64,000 bases of DNA, taken from the NCBI GenBank assembly GCA_038380435.1, contig JAWZYU010000018.1, forward strand, positions 52,911,751-52,975,750, in the 5' to 3' direction. The notes under the pieces were generated by a model, which made no database searches, was not told where the DNA came from, and was given only the letters and a program-made list of their open reading frames with translations. The position numbers and the translations under genes are program-made. This DNA comes from Ryuthela nishihirai (taxonomy: Eukaryota > Arthropoda > Arachnida > Araneae > Heptathelidae). Of the stretch, positions 44,240-54,725 are shown in pieces. Each line of letters opens with the position of its first letter. The first letter of the stretch is position 1.

Positions 44240-46915
44240 ACGCATAGAATTCGCAGACCGAACTTTACGTGCAGTCAGCGAAGACAGAAATGATGATGCT
44301 GCCTATCTTTTTAACACGTAATGACAAGTTTAGACAAGCTTTCAAACAAGTCGTAGCTCTTAACTTCGGAGGTACGAGTGCAAATATACAGACACGTGTC
44401 AAGAACATTTTAAACGCCCTGCGTATACACTGTCGTATTTTATGTTTATATTTATTAAACTACCAAAATGATAAAACAAAGATATTTCTATTTCATTAAA
44501 AATATCATTTTAATTTTTTTCGAAAAAAATGGAGGCTCGGTAAAGAAGTTTCGCTCCAAGACCCGATGTCAGCTTGCTACGTTACTGCTACTTATGCAAG
44601 GTAATCATTCCACATTTCACGACTTCGACGATTGAAAATTTACTCAAAAGATGTAACTTTTATAGTTGTGATCGTTAAGGATCACAAGCGAAAACAATGT
44701 TTTTTTGTGATTAGTCATTTTTTTTTATAATTCTTACGTTAAAACAGTGGCCCAAACTGTGGGATGTGCACTTTTAGTAGCGTAAATATTTCGTTTTTTT
44801 ATGAGATTTATAATGTTTAACTGTCTAAGTAAGAATTACGAAACTTCATAGGTTGGTTTTTCACATATTCTATAAAAGTCTTAAAAGATTTTCCTTTGTA
44901 ATATAGAATACAGAATATATATTTAGCATAGGTAGCTAGTATGAACTGCTTTTAATGGACATATATTTGGAAAGTTAAAAAGTCAAGACTCATACATATC
45001 AGCATGAAAAAAATAATGATTTTACCAGGGATATGATTTATTACTTTAACTTGCTTAATATTATTGACATAATTCTTATTGTCTTATTCAAGTGTTATTT
45101 CTTATTCGTGTAATTCGTAGATTTTGAAAACTTCGAATAATTTGAGTAGTTTATACAGCAACCCCTCGATTTGGGCAATCTTCGCATTTTCATAGATTGC
45201 ATTTTCTATTACAAACTTTTCTAACCGACACCAACACTACACTTAAAACCCAACTGCCAACTACAACATTTCTACAACAAAAAATTCCACCCAAAGCTCA
45301 GAATCGTGGAATGGATTTCGAAACAACGCGATATACTCGAAACAAAAAATTGGCTAGAGGATAGATGAGCGACGCATTTTTTTCCCTTTCTCTATGCTAT
45401 GCATTTTTTTTTTCATTTTAGCCTTTTTTTTGGTAACTGTGCTTGTTGTTTCACTGTTAGACAGGCACTGGAGTTATTGATAAACTACTAGATGTATCGA
45501 CTCACTCAAAGCCAGTTATGATAGATTAAGTACTTACTGCCTGCCCCCTAAATATTGGAACAGTTTTTCTTTTAGTTCCTGAGGTGAAACCTAGAGGATA
45601 CCAAAATGTGAGGAAATCTGGGGTGAAATCTAGGGTATTAGTTTGGGATGAATAGGCAATGATTTTTTTGAATAGTTCTTACAGCGAAAATCAAAGAAAA
45701 TTTGCTGGGCGAAAAAAAAATGTGAAAATTTCGGATTAGAGGTTCAACACCCGGAATTGAAACGCTCACCTGCTAAGATGTTTGAGAGAACAAAAATAAC
45801 AGGGACATTTCCAAACTGACGTTTCTCAGTTTGCCTTCTCAAATTACTCTGAAAAAAAAATGTTTTCTATTACCACCATTATTAAAAATACTGTAGGTTA
45901 GAAAACAATGCTTTTTGAAGACAGCAGATGGGTTGGTTTGAGGGATGTACAATCTAAAATGAAGTTGAAATAATCTCCCCCACACTGAACATGGAAAAAA
46001 ATTTTAATACAGACCCAATATATAAAAAGAAGCAAATTCATAAAGAGAAATAAACAATAGCAACAACAAAACAGACAACTATTATTTTTCTTGTCAAAAC
46101 TGCGAAAAAAAATATGTATTTTGTTTAACAAAAATGAATTTTTTGTTGAATTTCTTACGTTTTTATTACGAATTAAATTTTTTGAAACTTTTTTAATGTT
46201 TTGCTTATGCTACGTGAAATAAACTGTTACTTTTTTGAGTTATGTTTAAAATTATAGGTTTAGTTATTACCCTAATTGCTAAATGGGAATCTAAGACTTT
46301 GTGGGGATTCTTTTTTGCCCGTTGATTTTATGGACGTATCTCCAGCGTAAAGCAAAGCATTATTATAAAAGTCATAGAATATACTCTCTACGTACAAATT
46401 TATTAAAAATCACAATGTAATTTATGCTGAATAAATTAGAAAAGCTCAGCTTCGTTGTTATTTATATGAGAAGGTAATGTACACGATGATTACAAATTTT
46501 GTAATCACCCTGTACATTAAATTTGCATATAAATAACCTAGAAAAACTAAAAGTCACACAGAAATAAAGCATGTACCACTGTGAAAAACAATTCATAAAA
46601 ACAAAGCTAATGTTCTTCTGAAAGAAGTTCGTTTGTGTGCTCCATTTTCTACTCTCTGCACATTAAAGCGATATTTAGTTTCCTACCAAGCACTTCTCAC
46701 CATCTGACAATAAATTTTCTCAGAAGTGATTCTAATTCTCTCCTTTAAATTATCCGAATTTGCATACAATAACGGAATATAAACTTTGTTTCTGACAAAG
46801 CCCCACAGAAATAATTCGAGGAGGGTTAGATTTGGTGAAAGGTGGCAACAAAGAAATAGTCTCCCTTCTGCAGATCGAACTGAAAACTAAAACTTTAACG
46901 ATTCATAGAATAAAC
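44240..46915. other. unrecognised AT-rich spacer
   Basis: AGCAACCCCTCGATTTGGGC near 45160 and GGATTAGAGGTTCAAC near 45734 faintly resemble pogo/Tigger-type ends but are not convincing inverted repeats. No gene recognised. Confidence 0.35.
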
Positions 46916-46967
46916 TTCAATAATAAATAAAAATAAATACCCCCTCAAGCAGCTGCTTGCCACAGAG
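46916..46967 (-). mobile_element. SINE2 3' fragment joined to SINE1
   Basis: AAATAAATACCCCCTCAAGC and AGCTGCTTGCCACAGAGG, then an abrupt switch to SINE1 body at 46968. Confidence 0.9.
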
Positions 46968-47243
46968 GCTGCCCACGGTCAGTAAGGGACACCGATGGGC
47001 TTGGAAAGTACTCGTCATCGGATGGTACTAAGCCGTGGCCCCGTGTACGGCAGAGCCATACCGTGTACTTTAAAGAACACGCGGGATGACCTTGGCGGGA
47101 GGCTACCATCTGTCTCCCAATAGCTGTTCCAGTCGGTCACCCCCCCCCCCCAATTTTCTCTGAGCTTTCGGGGTCCTTGTGATGTGATCATTTAGCCCAT
47201 TGTGTGCAAACAAGTGCCGCTTAGAAGTAAAACAACACAACCC
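46968..47243 (+). mobile_element. SINE1, 5'-truncated, joined to SINE2
   Basis: It begins inside the body at CTGCCCACGGTCAGTAAGGG and runs to the 3' end (GTAAAACAACACAACCC). The tRNA-like head is missing. Confidence 0.9.
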
Positions 47244-48181
47244 TTTTAAATTTTTGAAATTCGAAATTTTGAAATTCATCAGATTATTTGTAATCACCCT
47301 GTGTGTTTAATTAATATAACAGTTTGTCAATTTAATTATTCCTAATGTTTTTATATTGACATTGCTATGCCTAATACTAATGTTATTGTTTGAGCAAAAT
47401 GTCGGAAAGTTGATCCCCAAAACTAAAAATTAATAATTAATTTTATTAATTTATTCTAAATTCGACTACGGAAACCAGGATGTAAATGCCACTTCCGCAT
47501 CGAATGATAGCGGCAAAATATTAGCAATAAGCAAATTACATGTAAACTGTGAAACGGAAATACAAAGAAAAGTTATTGGTTGAAATTCAACGGGAATTGG
47601 TAGAGATCCATTCGTATGACTGCGAAGAAAAGTTTAAAGGGCGCAAAAACAAGCTAACTACTAAAAACTAAATGCGCAGAAAATTATTTTAATAAAGGTA
47701 TGAAAACCATTAGAAGTAACTATTGGAATGCAATATAAGTATAACTTTTGGAATAATAAGCTAATTACAAACAGGGACGGATTTTTGAAGTAAGAGCCAG
47801 AGTAATCTCCTTAATTTTAATAATTGAAATAGATGCGAGAAAAATGGCAAACAAATATATATTCGTATATTACTCGAGAATGTTTTGGAAAGACCATTAG
47901 AACGGACGAAAAACACATATATTGAATTAATATTATCAAGAACGATTTCAGGGGAAAAAAAGATGGCATGAATACCGAAAAGGGTTCTGATCCTTTCTAG
48001 CTCTTACAAATTGCTTGCCCCCTATTTTTTTTTATATTCCTGGCCTTAATATAATAATATCAGTTGTAATAATAAATTGTCCTTAAAAGTTACCAGGGAA
48101 ATTATATGCTAACTATGAAATAACCAATTTGGAAAAAAAATGAATAATGGAGCTTTATGGATGAAATATAATGAAAATATA
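47244..48181. other. unrecognised AT-rich spacer
   Basis: Loosely repetitive GAAAN and GGAAT words continue into the block after the hAT MITE. No gene seen. Confidence 0.35.
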
Positions 48182-48189
48182 GAATAGAG

Positions 48190-48495
48190 CAGGGATTATG
48201 CAGCGTGGGGTACGCAGTGATATTTTTTGGGGTACGCCGTGAGAGTTTAAATGTCGCTAGATCTAGTAACAAAGTCGCTAAAGTTAGCAACACTGCTGTG
48301 CGAAAATGTCATTTTTTTGTGTTTATCGATATATGTAATTTATGAATATAAAATTTAATGTGTATATATATATATGTTTTATTTTATTCCCATTGTTATG
48401 ATACAACCATAATTTTATCTATCTACACAAAGGGTTCGCCAGTTACATACATATTTCCAGGGGGTACGTGAAACATAAACGGTTGAGAACCACTG
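48190..48495. mobile_element. hAT-type MITE, 306 bp, perfect 8-bp duplication
   Basis: The left end is CAGGGATTATGCAGCGTGGG and the right end read inward CAGTGGTTCTCAACCGTTT. GAATAGAG flanks it at 48182-48189 and 48496-48503. It shares long interior blocks with 28604-28896. About 50 bp near 48250-48300 (CGCTAGATCTAGTAAC region) has no counterpart there. Confidence 0.93.
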
Positions 48496-48499
48496 GAAT

Positions 48500-48800
48500 A
48501 GAGTATGAATGGAATTAAAGGAATATTAAGTACACTTGTGGAATGAAAAGTAAACGAAGGATTTACAGTGAAATCTAAATAAAAATACAACGGAAGGTAA
48601 AGAAACTTACCATAATGGTAAATAGAAGTTAGAAAATAAAACAATTTGTATTAAATATAAATGAAAATATTAAAATGAAATGGAAAGATAACTATTGCAG
48701 TGAAATGTAAAGAAAATAATTATAGTAAAATGTAAAAAAAAAATATTGTCATGATATACAAGCATTGGAGCAAAAGTAAAGAGAACTATGGAATAAAATT
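48500..48800. repeat. degenerate short repeat
   Basis: Recurrent words of the form GAAATGTAAAGAAAATNATT at roughly 30-40-bp spacing; probably an old minisatellite. Confidence 0.45.
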
Positions 48801-48924
48801 ATAAGATTTTCTCCTCTGGTTCACTTCATTAAACAGGAAAAAAGAAAATGCCGTTTTGAATCGCGAGCAACAAACGAACAGCAAAACAATGATGCATAAT
48901 ATTCACAACTTAACAGTTCAGAGT

Positions 48925-48955
48925 ACAGTCGCTCAAAAAAGTATCCGAACACTAT
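48925..48955 (+). mobile_element. possible single Tc1/mariner-type terminus
   Basis: TACAGTCGCTCAAAAAAGTA followed by TCCGAACAC has the look of a TA-flanked terminal repeat. I found no matching inverted end; CTTTTGAGCGAC near 50511 is only a partial match. Confidence 0.25.
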
Positions 48956-49014
48956 GGTTGTACAGAATTCAGAAAAAAATATCTGGCAACGATTTTTTTT
49001 CAGATATTAGTGAT

Positions 49015-49049
49015 CTGGCCACCTTCGTGTCTGACACGAAGGTGGCCAG
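49015..49049. repeat. perfect 17-bp-arm hairpin
   Basis: CTGGCCACCTTCGTGTC is followed by a single T and its exact complement. The stem is GC-rich in an AT-rich setting. It is not followed by a T-run and no gene lies upstream, so I do not call a terminator. Confidence 0.95.
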
Positions 49050-50682
49050 GTAGCCAAGGTGGCGAAGGTGCGACGGTACATAGCACATAATACATAGCAA
49101 GTTGATATTTCTTTCGTTCTCTGTGATAGAATGAAGAATTCATCACATAAACTATCAAAATGCTGAACGATATCTGAAGCTTTTAGCTCTATATCATTAA
49201 TGCGATTTCTTTTCTATAATCTGACTCTCTTCTTTCTTTTTCTGTCGTGTATTAACGGACATCATATATATATTTTTTAATTCTAAATTTAAACTAACGG
49301 CTTTCTCTAGCTGTGGATCATTAATGAACACGATTTCGAGAGTAAAGAACACCTGGTGTGGTGTATTATCAATTCACGCGTAGGTAATTATGCCGAACTA
49401 ATGAAGGATGACAATTTCAGGAACATCTGTCTGTACAACCTGATTGCATTAATATCGATAATCAAATCTGAATTAGTCGCCCAAAGTAATTCGTATAAAT
49501 CCAGATGGTGTATGCTAAACATGAGGATAATCTTGTTATTTTTCAAACTTAATTAGAATGAGATTTGTTTTGAATTCATAGAAGAACGTGTGAATGAATG
49601 GATGAAGTATAAACGGCGAATAAATCGCGTGAAAGCCGAACTTCTTTCTTGGTAGTTGGCTGTTACAGCAGGTACGGTTCGACCACACAAGCTTTCGTAA
49701 CTAATGATTGGAGGGATGTATATAAATTTTTAAAATGCGAGCGGATTTTTCCTCTTATTATAACAGCATAGGACTCTGAATTTTTTTCAATTGAAATTAT
49801 TTATTCAGGAATAAGTGAATGAAGTTTTTATCAAAAATATTTTTTTTGCACTAGAAAAGATTGTCTGTACAGTTTAATCGGCTGTAATCCGGGTGCAGAA
49901 AAGTCTTTCAAAGAAGACTGTGTTATTAGCATGCTGGAGAGTTTTCAGTAAAAAAAGGAAAAGAAACATTTATAAAAAGCTATTTTATTAGAAGGAAACA
50001 AATGTTAGTGATGCAAACATCGGAAGAACGAAATGTGAATTAATATTGAGAAACAGTTTCAACAACTCAGAGGTCCTCCATAAGTTTATATTTATTTATA
50101 TATATAAATATTTAGATAAAACATATATCCAGATACTTGAATAGATAATACTGGGGAACACACAAAAAGCTTTGAAATGAAAATAGCCAGTCTTTACTAA
50201 TTTCGAGGTGCTGAACACGAAAATGACAATAAAATTTGTCGATTGGCTCTTGTTTAGGAGAGACAGAAATGGTCATGTATAAACGACTCAGTCCGCATTG
50301 AGTACATAGGTAACCATTGCGCAAAGTTGTATTTTAAACTCCGGATTGCAACAGATTGCGTTGTATTGCATCAGCCCGCAATACACACAACTCCAGGAGG
50401 TATTGAATCATTTTCTGATGCAATGTAGATGAGTCATAACATCGCTGCATTACGATCGTGGAAAAAGATAATGCAATTGTTAGTTGTCAGCGACGTCGTT
50501 GCGTGAGCAAGTCTTTTGAGCGACTCCCATTTACCCTGAGTCAAAAGTACAACACAAGTGATCCTTGCAATTTTAATCCAGCAGTAGTGATACCTCATAA
50601 TTGTGTTAATAGTGCAGATATATTTTGTTAGATTTGTGGGGAAGTGACGTTTGCAAGTCAGAAAAGAGCCATCACTTAAATA
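49050..50682. other. unrecognised spacer
   Basis: No recognised gene or repeat end. 50340-50680 has higher GC and may be the 5' region of the element carrying the next pseudogene. Confidence 0.35.
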
Positions 50683-51310
50683 ATGAAAGCAGCGTATGAG
50701 TTTTATTTTGGATGCGAGATCGGGGACCAGGACAAGACCTGGACCCCAGACATATGCTACAGTACGTGTGCAAGAAATCTTCCGAAGTGGCTGAAAGGCG
50801 AAAAAGTGGCGATGCCGTTTCCTGTTCCTATGGTTTGGAGAGAGCCAAGCAATCACGCAGATGACTGCTACTTCTGCATAGTAGCAGTGCATAGTTCCAC
50901 CTGTTTCTGGAAGGAAAAAGAAGTGGACAATAGTGTACCCGAATATACAATACAGTTCCGCATGACGAAGGCCTTCCTGTTCCCTAACCTCTAAAGGAAT
51001 TTTTCATCGATTCAGAAGATGAGGAGGGAGGCGAACAAACGTCGGGTTCTCCGCAGGATTCTGTGTCTAATGATGACCTATACGTCTGCCACGGTGCACC
51101 ACACATTCTCACCAAAGAAGAAATAAACGATCTTGTTTGTGATCTAGAGCTGTCCAAGGCCAAAGCAGAGTTATTTGAATCAAAACTTAAACATTGGCAT
51201 CTTCTCAAGGAAAATGTCCAAATGACTTCGTTTCGTACTCGTCATGAGTAGTTTGCATCTTACTTCAAACATGCAAATAAAAGGGTGGGTGTATGCAGTT
51301 GAGATAATAT
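50683..51310 (+). pseudogene. dispersed 'VPMVWREP' family protein, copy 1, decayed N-terminal part
   Basis: AYEFYFGCEIGDQDKTW and CYSTCARNLPKWLKGEK lead to VPMVWREPSNHADDCYFC, a Cys/His-rich block that could bind metal. After a frameshift near 50990 come FIDSEDEEGGEQTSGSPQ (acidic linker) and LTKEEINDLVCDLELSKAKA, then MTSFRTRHE before a stop. The order matches the copy at 61585-63090. The 3' half of the family sequence is missing here. Function unknown; multi-copy, intronless decay suggests a transposon origin. Confidence 0.7.
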
Positions 51311-51997
51311 GCAAATGATGATAATCCAGAGCCAGTGACTTGTGTGGCATGACAATAAGGAACAGGGATGGTATTGTGTTTATGCAGGTGGAAATTGTGC
51401 GAATGGTTCAGATTAGGTGGTTCCACTTGGAAATTGTTCAGTGAAGGCTGAAAATGCCTAGTCCATGCCGTTGGCAGGTTTTCGCCATTTGGATGCTTTT
51501 GAGAGAGGAAGAATTATAGTCCTATGTGAAGCTAGATAAACTACATGTTGTGTCGCTGCCCATGTTCATCGTGATGCACGAACTGTTGGATGTTGATGAC
51601 AACAGTGACGAAATGAAAGTTCTAGTGTGCATCGCAGAGGGAGTGGTGCCATCTGACAGACATCAGCATAGCTTGATAGGCGCGTTGTTCTGTATGCTCG
51701 TTCGTCACCATAGAGCACTGCAGGCGATATTCGATGGGCTGTGTCAGCAGCCATGGACGTCCCCATAATGACACGAAGGTAAACTGAAGGTTGCATGAGG
51801 CACACCTGTGCTCTAGGCAGCCTTTATGTTGACTGCCATTGACTGCAAACCATCTCAACGCTCGTCTGGCTTGGTGCTGAAGTTGTGCGAACTGGGGTCA
51901 TGAATGGAACACTCTTGTGTTTAGTAAGGAATCCCGTTTCTGTCTGGGTGCTGATGATCGATGGGTCCGTGTATGGCGACAACCTGGTGAGAGGCTT
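51311..51997. other. spacer of near-average GC, no recognised feature
   Basis: Short frames on both strands (for example 51526-51768 plus, 51566-51805 minus) overlap antisense to one another. None has a motif I recognise. Confidence 0.35.
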
Positions 51998-52191
51998 TGA
52001 AATTGTCCACCCAGAAGTAATGGAGGAAAGTCCACCCAGAAGTGGTGAATTGTCCACCCAGAAGTAACCCAGAAGTTCTTCTAACCTCTGTAAGTGGCTG
52101 CAAATTAAATCATGGTATGCCAATATATATTGTTATGTGTGTGCTACATTTCACCCCTATCCCTCCATTACTTCTGGGTGGGACAATTTCA
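51998..52191. mobile_element. small inverted-repeat unit, 194 bp, possible MITE
   Basis: The left arm 51998-52026 (TGAAATTGTCCACCCAGAAG then TAATGGAGG) pairs with 52162-52191 with a single-base indel. Three and a half tandem GTCCACCCAGAAGT units lie inside, next to the left arm. No target-site duplication is clear. Confidence 0.55.
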
Positions 52192-52402
52192 CTGTCGTGC
52201 AGTGTAAGTTTTGTTTGCACAGATGCCAAAGAAATTGCTTATTAAATCAGCAAACGTTTAAAAATGGAATATAAAAAAAATAGAACAAATGCAACAGAAA
52301 CTGAAAAGCAGTTCATACAAGGCTGCTCGATATTACCATATGTGTTCAACCTCTAAGAAAACTACCAAGCAAATTGATAGAAAACAAGTGAATTACATAT
52401 AA

Positions 52403-52470
52403 TCTAATATATAAAGAAGAAATTTTGTTTGTGTATTTGTTTGCCCGCTAATGTACTCCCCCCCACCCCC
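52403..52470 (+). mobile_element. Helitron-like 5' terminus
   Basis: A|TCTAATATATAAAGAAGAA followed by TTTTGTTTGTGTATTTGTTT is the pattern of many Helitron 5' ends (TC start, AT-rich, then TTGTNTGT words). No separate 3' hairpin plus CTRR was found before the next Helitron candidate. Confidence 0.4.
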
Positions 52471-52579
52471 CGAAGAGCTAGAGGCACCAGACTGCATGAA
52501 CGTTACTTTCATCTAGGGGTAGAATATAGACTATGTGTGAAACCTTTCAGTCAACAATTATTGGTGTTGGCGGGTTTGA

Positions 52580-52670
52580 ATTTCTCAAAATCCCCATAGA
52601 CTTTATTTCTCAAAATCCCATAGACTTTATTTCTCAAAATTCCATTGACTCAAAATCCCTAAAGACAATT
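52580..52670. repeat. 25-bp tandem repeat, about 3 copies
   Basis: TTTCTCAAAATCCCATAGAC and TTTAT repeated at 52581, 52606 and 52631; the last unit is diverged. Confidence 0.85.
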
Positions 52671-53339
52671 TCAGGAACATTTATCTATACAACCTTATCA
52701 AAGGTTGAAAGCTATTCAAAATAACTGTTGCCACCAATAAATTTGAAATAAGGAATACATAAAACTAATTTCTGTCTGATTTTCAAGGCATTGTTCAGTT
52801 TGTTGGGTAGAAGAGCAAGAGCGTTTCTGTGGAAACTGAAGTCATTCCAATTAAGTACGAGAGGGTCACGAGATTCTTTGTTGGAAGGAAAACTTCAAAA
52901 ACTGACTCGTATCGGAAATTGAAATCAGTTACTTAATTTGAAAAAAAAAATATGTAAAAGTAGAGCCGTATCTAGAGTTTGTGGCGACTATGGCAAAAAA
53001 TAAAATGAGTCTTTTTATGGTTAAAATATTGACTTTTAAAATAAGAAAACATAATAAAGCTATGGTGTGGTAGGCAAAAAAAAGTTACCTGTAGATTTAT
53101 AATGGTTATTCTTGCATCTTTAAAACCAATCATTGCGCAAAAGAGAAGATATATACTTCATTTCTTAAAGTTAATTTTATGTTGGCAAAATCGTTAATAG
53201 CGTCAACAACATTTGTTGCTTCGATAACACTTTCAAAGGATAAAATTGTTAATCCACTTAGTCTCTATTGTTTCATGGCGGACAATATTTTTTACTCTTT
53301 TCAATTTAGGAAACGTTTTTGCCACTCAATACTCTAACT
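52671..53339. other. unrecognised spacer
   Basis: Nothing recognised. Confidence 0.35.
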
Positions 53340-53447
53340 GGTTGGGAGAAGGGAACCCACTGTACAGCTGTTAGGACACAGATGGGAACCATCTTGGCCC
53401 AGTTCGGACTCGAACATGGTAACTACAGATTACGAGCCTGGCACGAC
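53340..53447 (-). mobile_element. SINE1 remnant with internal deletion
   Basis: GGTTGGGAGAAGGGAACCCA and CTGTTAGGACACAGATGG are joined directly to the head (CGGACTCGAACATGG, CAGATTACGAGCCTGGC); about 200 bp of body is missing. Confidence 0.75.
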
Positions 53448-54725
53448 GCAACTGTCATATTGTCCTTTAGTTCTATTAATTGAAAACTATTTCATAGTTA
53501 CATCATTTGGTAGTTCAATTAAATTGAAAGCTATTCACGATTTAAATCCCATCAGTTTTATTTTCTAATGATACTCTTAAAGCCAAATTTTTCTTTACCT
53601 GAACGTAATACATCTCAAGATTACCTTAAGGGAATAACGCCATTTATCACTCTCTTTTTCCAACATGTCTTTGAAAACCATCGTCAATGAGGCTTCCAAC
53701 TTTGCTCTTTTCAGATATTTTCAAAGCAGTGTAAATATTCATATCATCTACTGAAGATTCGTAGTTATGCATTCTTGGATTCAGGTATTTCCATTTGCAA
53801 AATCCAGAATCCTGCTTATCAAAAAAGTGAAGAATTTGTGATCTTTGACAAAAAAGAAGGCAAGGAAAACAATGCAAAGTGCCTACGTTTTTGGAAAAAA
53901 ATAACCACTTTTTAAATGCTCTTCATTCTGAGTTAATTTTCACACCCAGTTCTTATTGAAACTACGGCCATCGTTTCAAACTTTCATTTCTCTATGTTCA
54001 GAACCAGTCTTACTTTCTTTTCAGAAAGCGCTTTTATTGAATTAACGCACAAGGGTGATGGAAATTACCTCACCAATACTCTCTTGGTGAGATAATTTCC
54101 ATACATACTATTGGTAGAAACTCTGATAGAAATTGTGTAACAATCTCATAGAAATAAAAATGAAATCAATCAAAACTATTCAGTCCTGTCGAAAATTTTA
54201 CATAGAAATGTGGAAAAATATATCCATCAGTTTGATGGATTTGTTTCATTTTCAAAGAGATGAGAAAAACACTTTCGTACATCTTCAGCCCTTTTATTTA
54301 CCATAAAAAGAAAGCGGTATTTTGGCCCAGTGTAGTTTTTTTTTTTAATTTCTGTCCATTTCTTTCAAAAAATTGTCGATGATATGAAGATGAAAATGTT
54401 TGAAATGTTAATAAAAGGTAAATTGGAAATTCGATTAGAACAATCTTGAACATTAAACTCCAAGTTCGAAGAAAAATTGTTTTTTGCCTGGTGGATCGAA
54501 CACACGAGGTTAATATCATTACTAGAGGAAATCGGCGTTTTGGAGCTGAATGGTCAGAATGATTAATATGTTATCAGGAGGTTGTGAGCTCATATACAAC
54601 CCAGTAAAAGAGTTTTTCCTTTAGCTTTGAGTTTAACGTTAAAGAGTGTTCTCGTCGAATTTCATTCAAACGACATCAGAATTTTATAGAATCAGATTTT
54701 ATTTAATATTAGAATATACTTGTAA
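53448..54725. other. unrecognised spacer
   Basis: No gene or element ends recognised. Two short AT-rich frames on the minus strand (53647-53877, 54298-54519) show no motif. Confidence 0.35.

Noticed and set aside
45160..45750. pogo/Tigger-like element
   Set aside because: The two candidate ends (CCCTCGATTTGGGC and GGATTAGAGGTTC) do not pair as inverted repeats and no TA flank or transposase is visible.
50434..50892. 152-codon minus-strand frame
   Set aside because: It overlaps the copy 1 family pseudogene antisense; the plus strand carries the conserved motifs.
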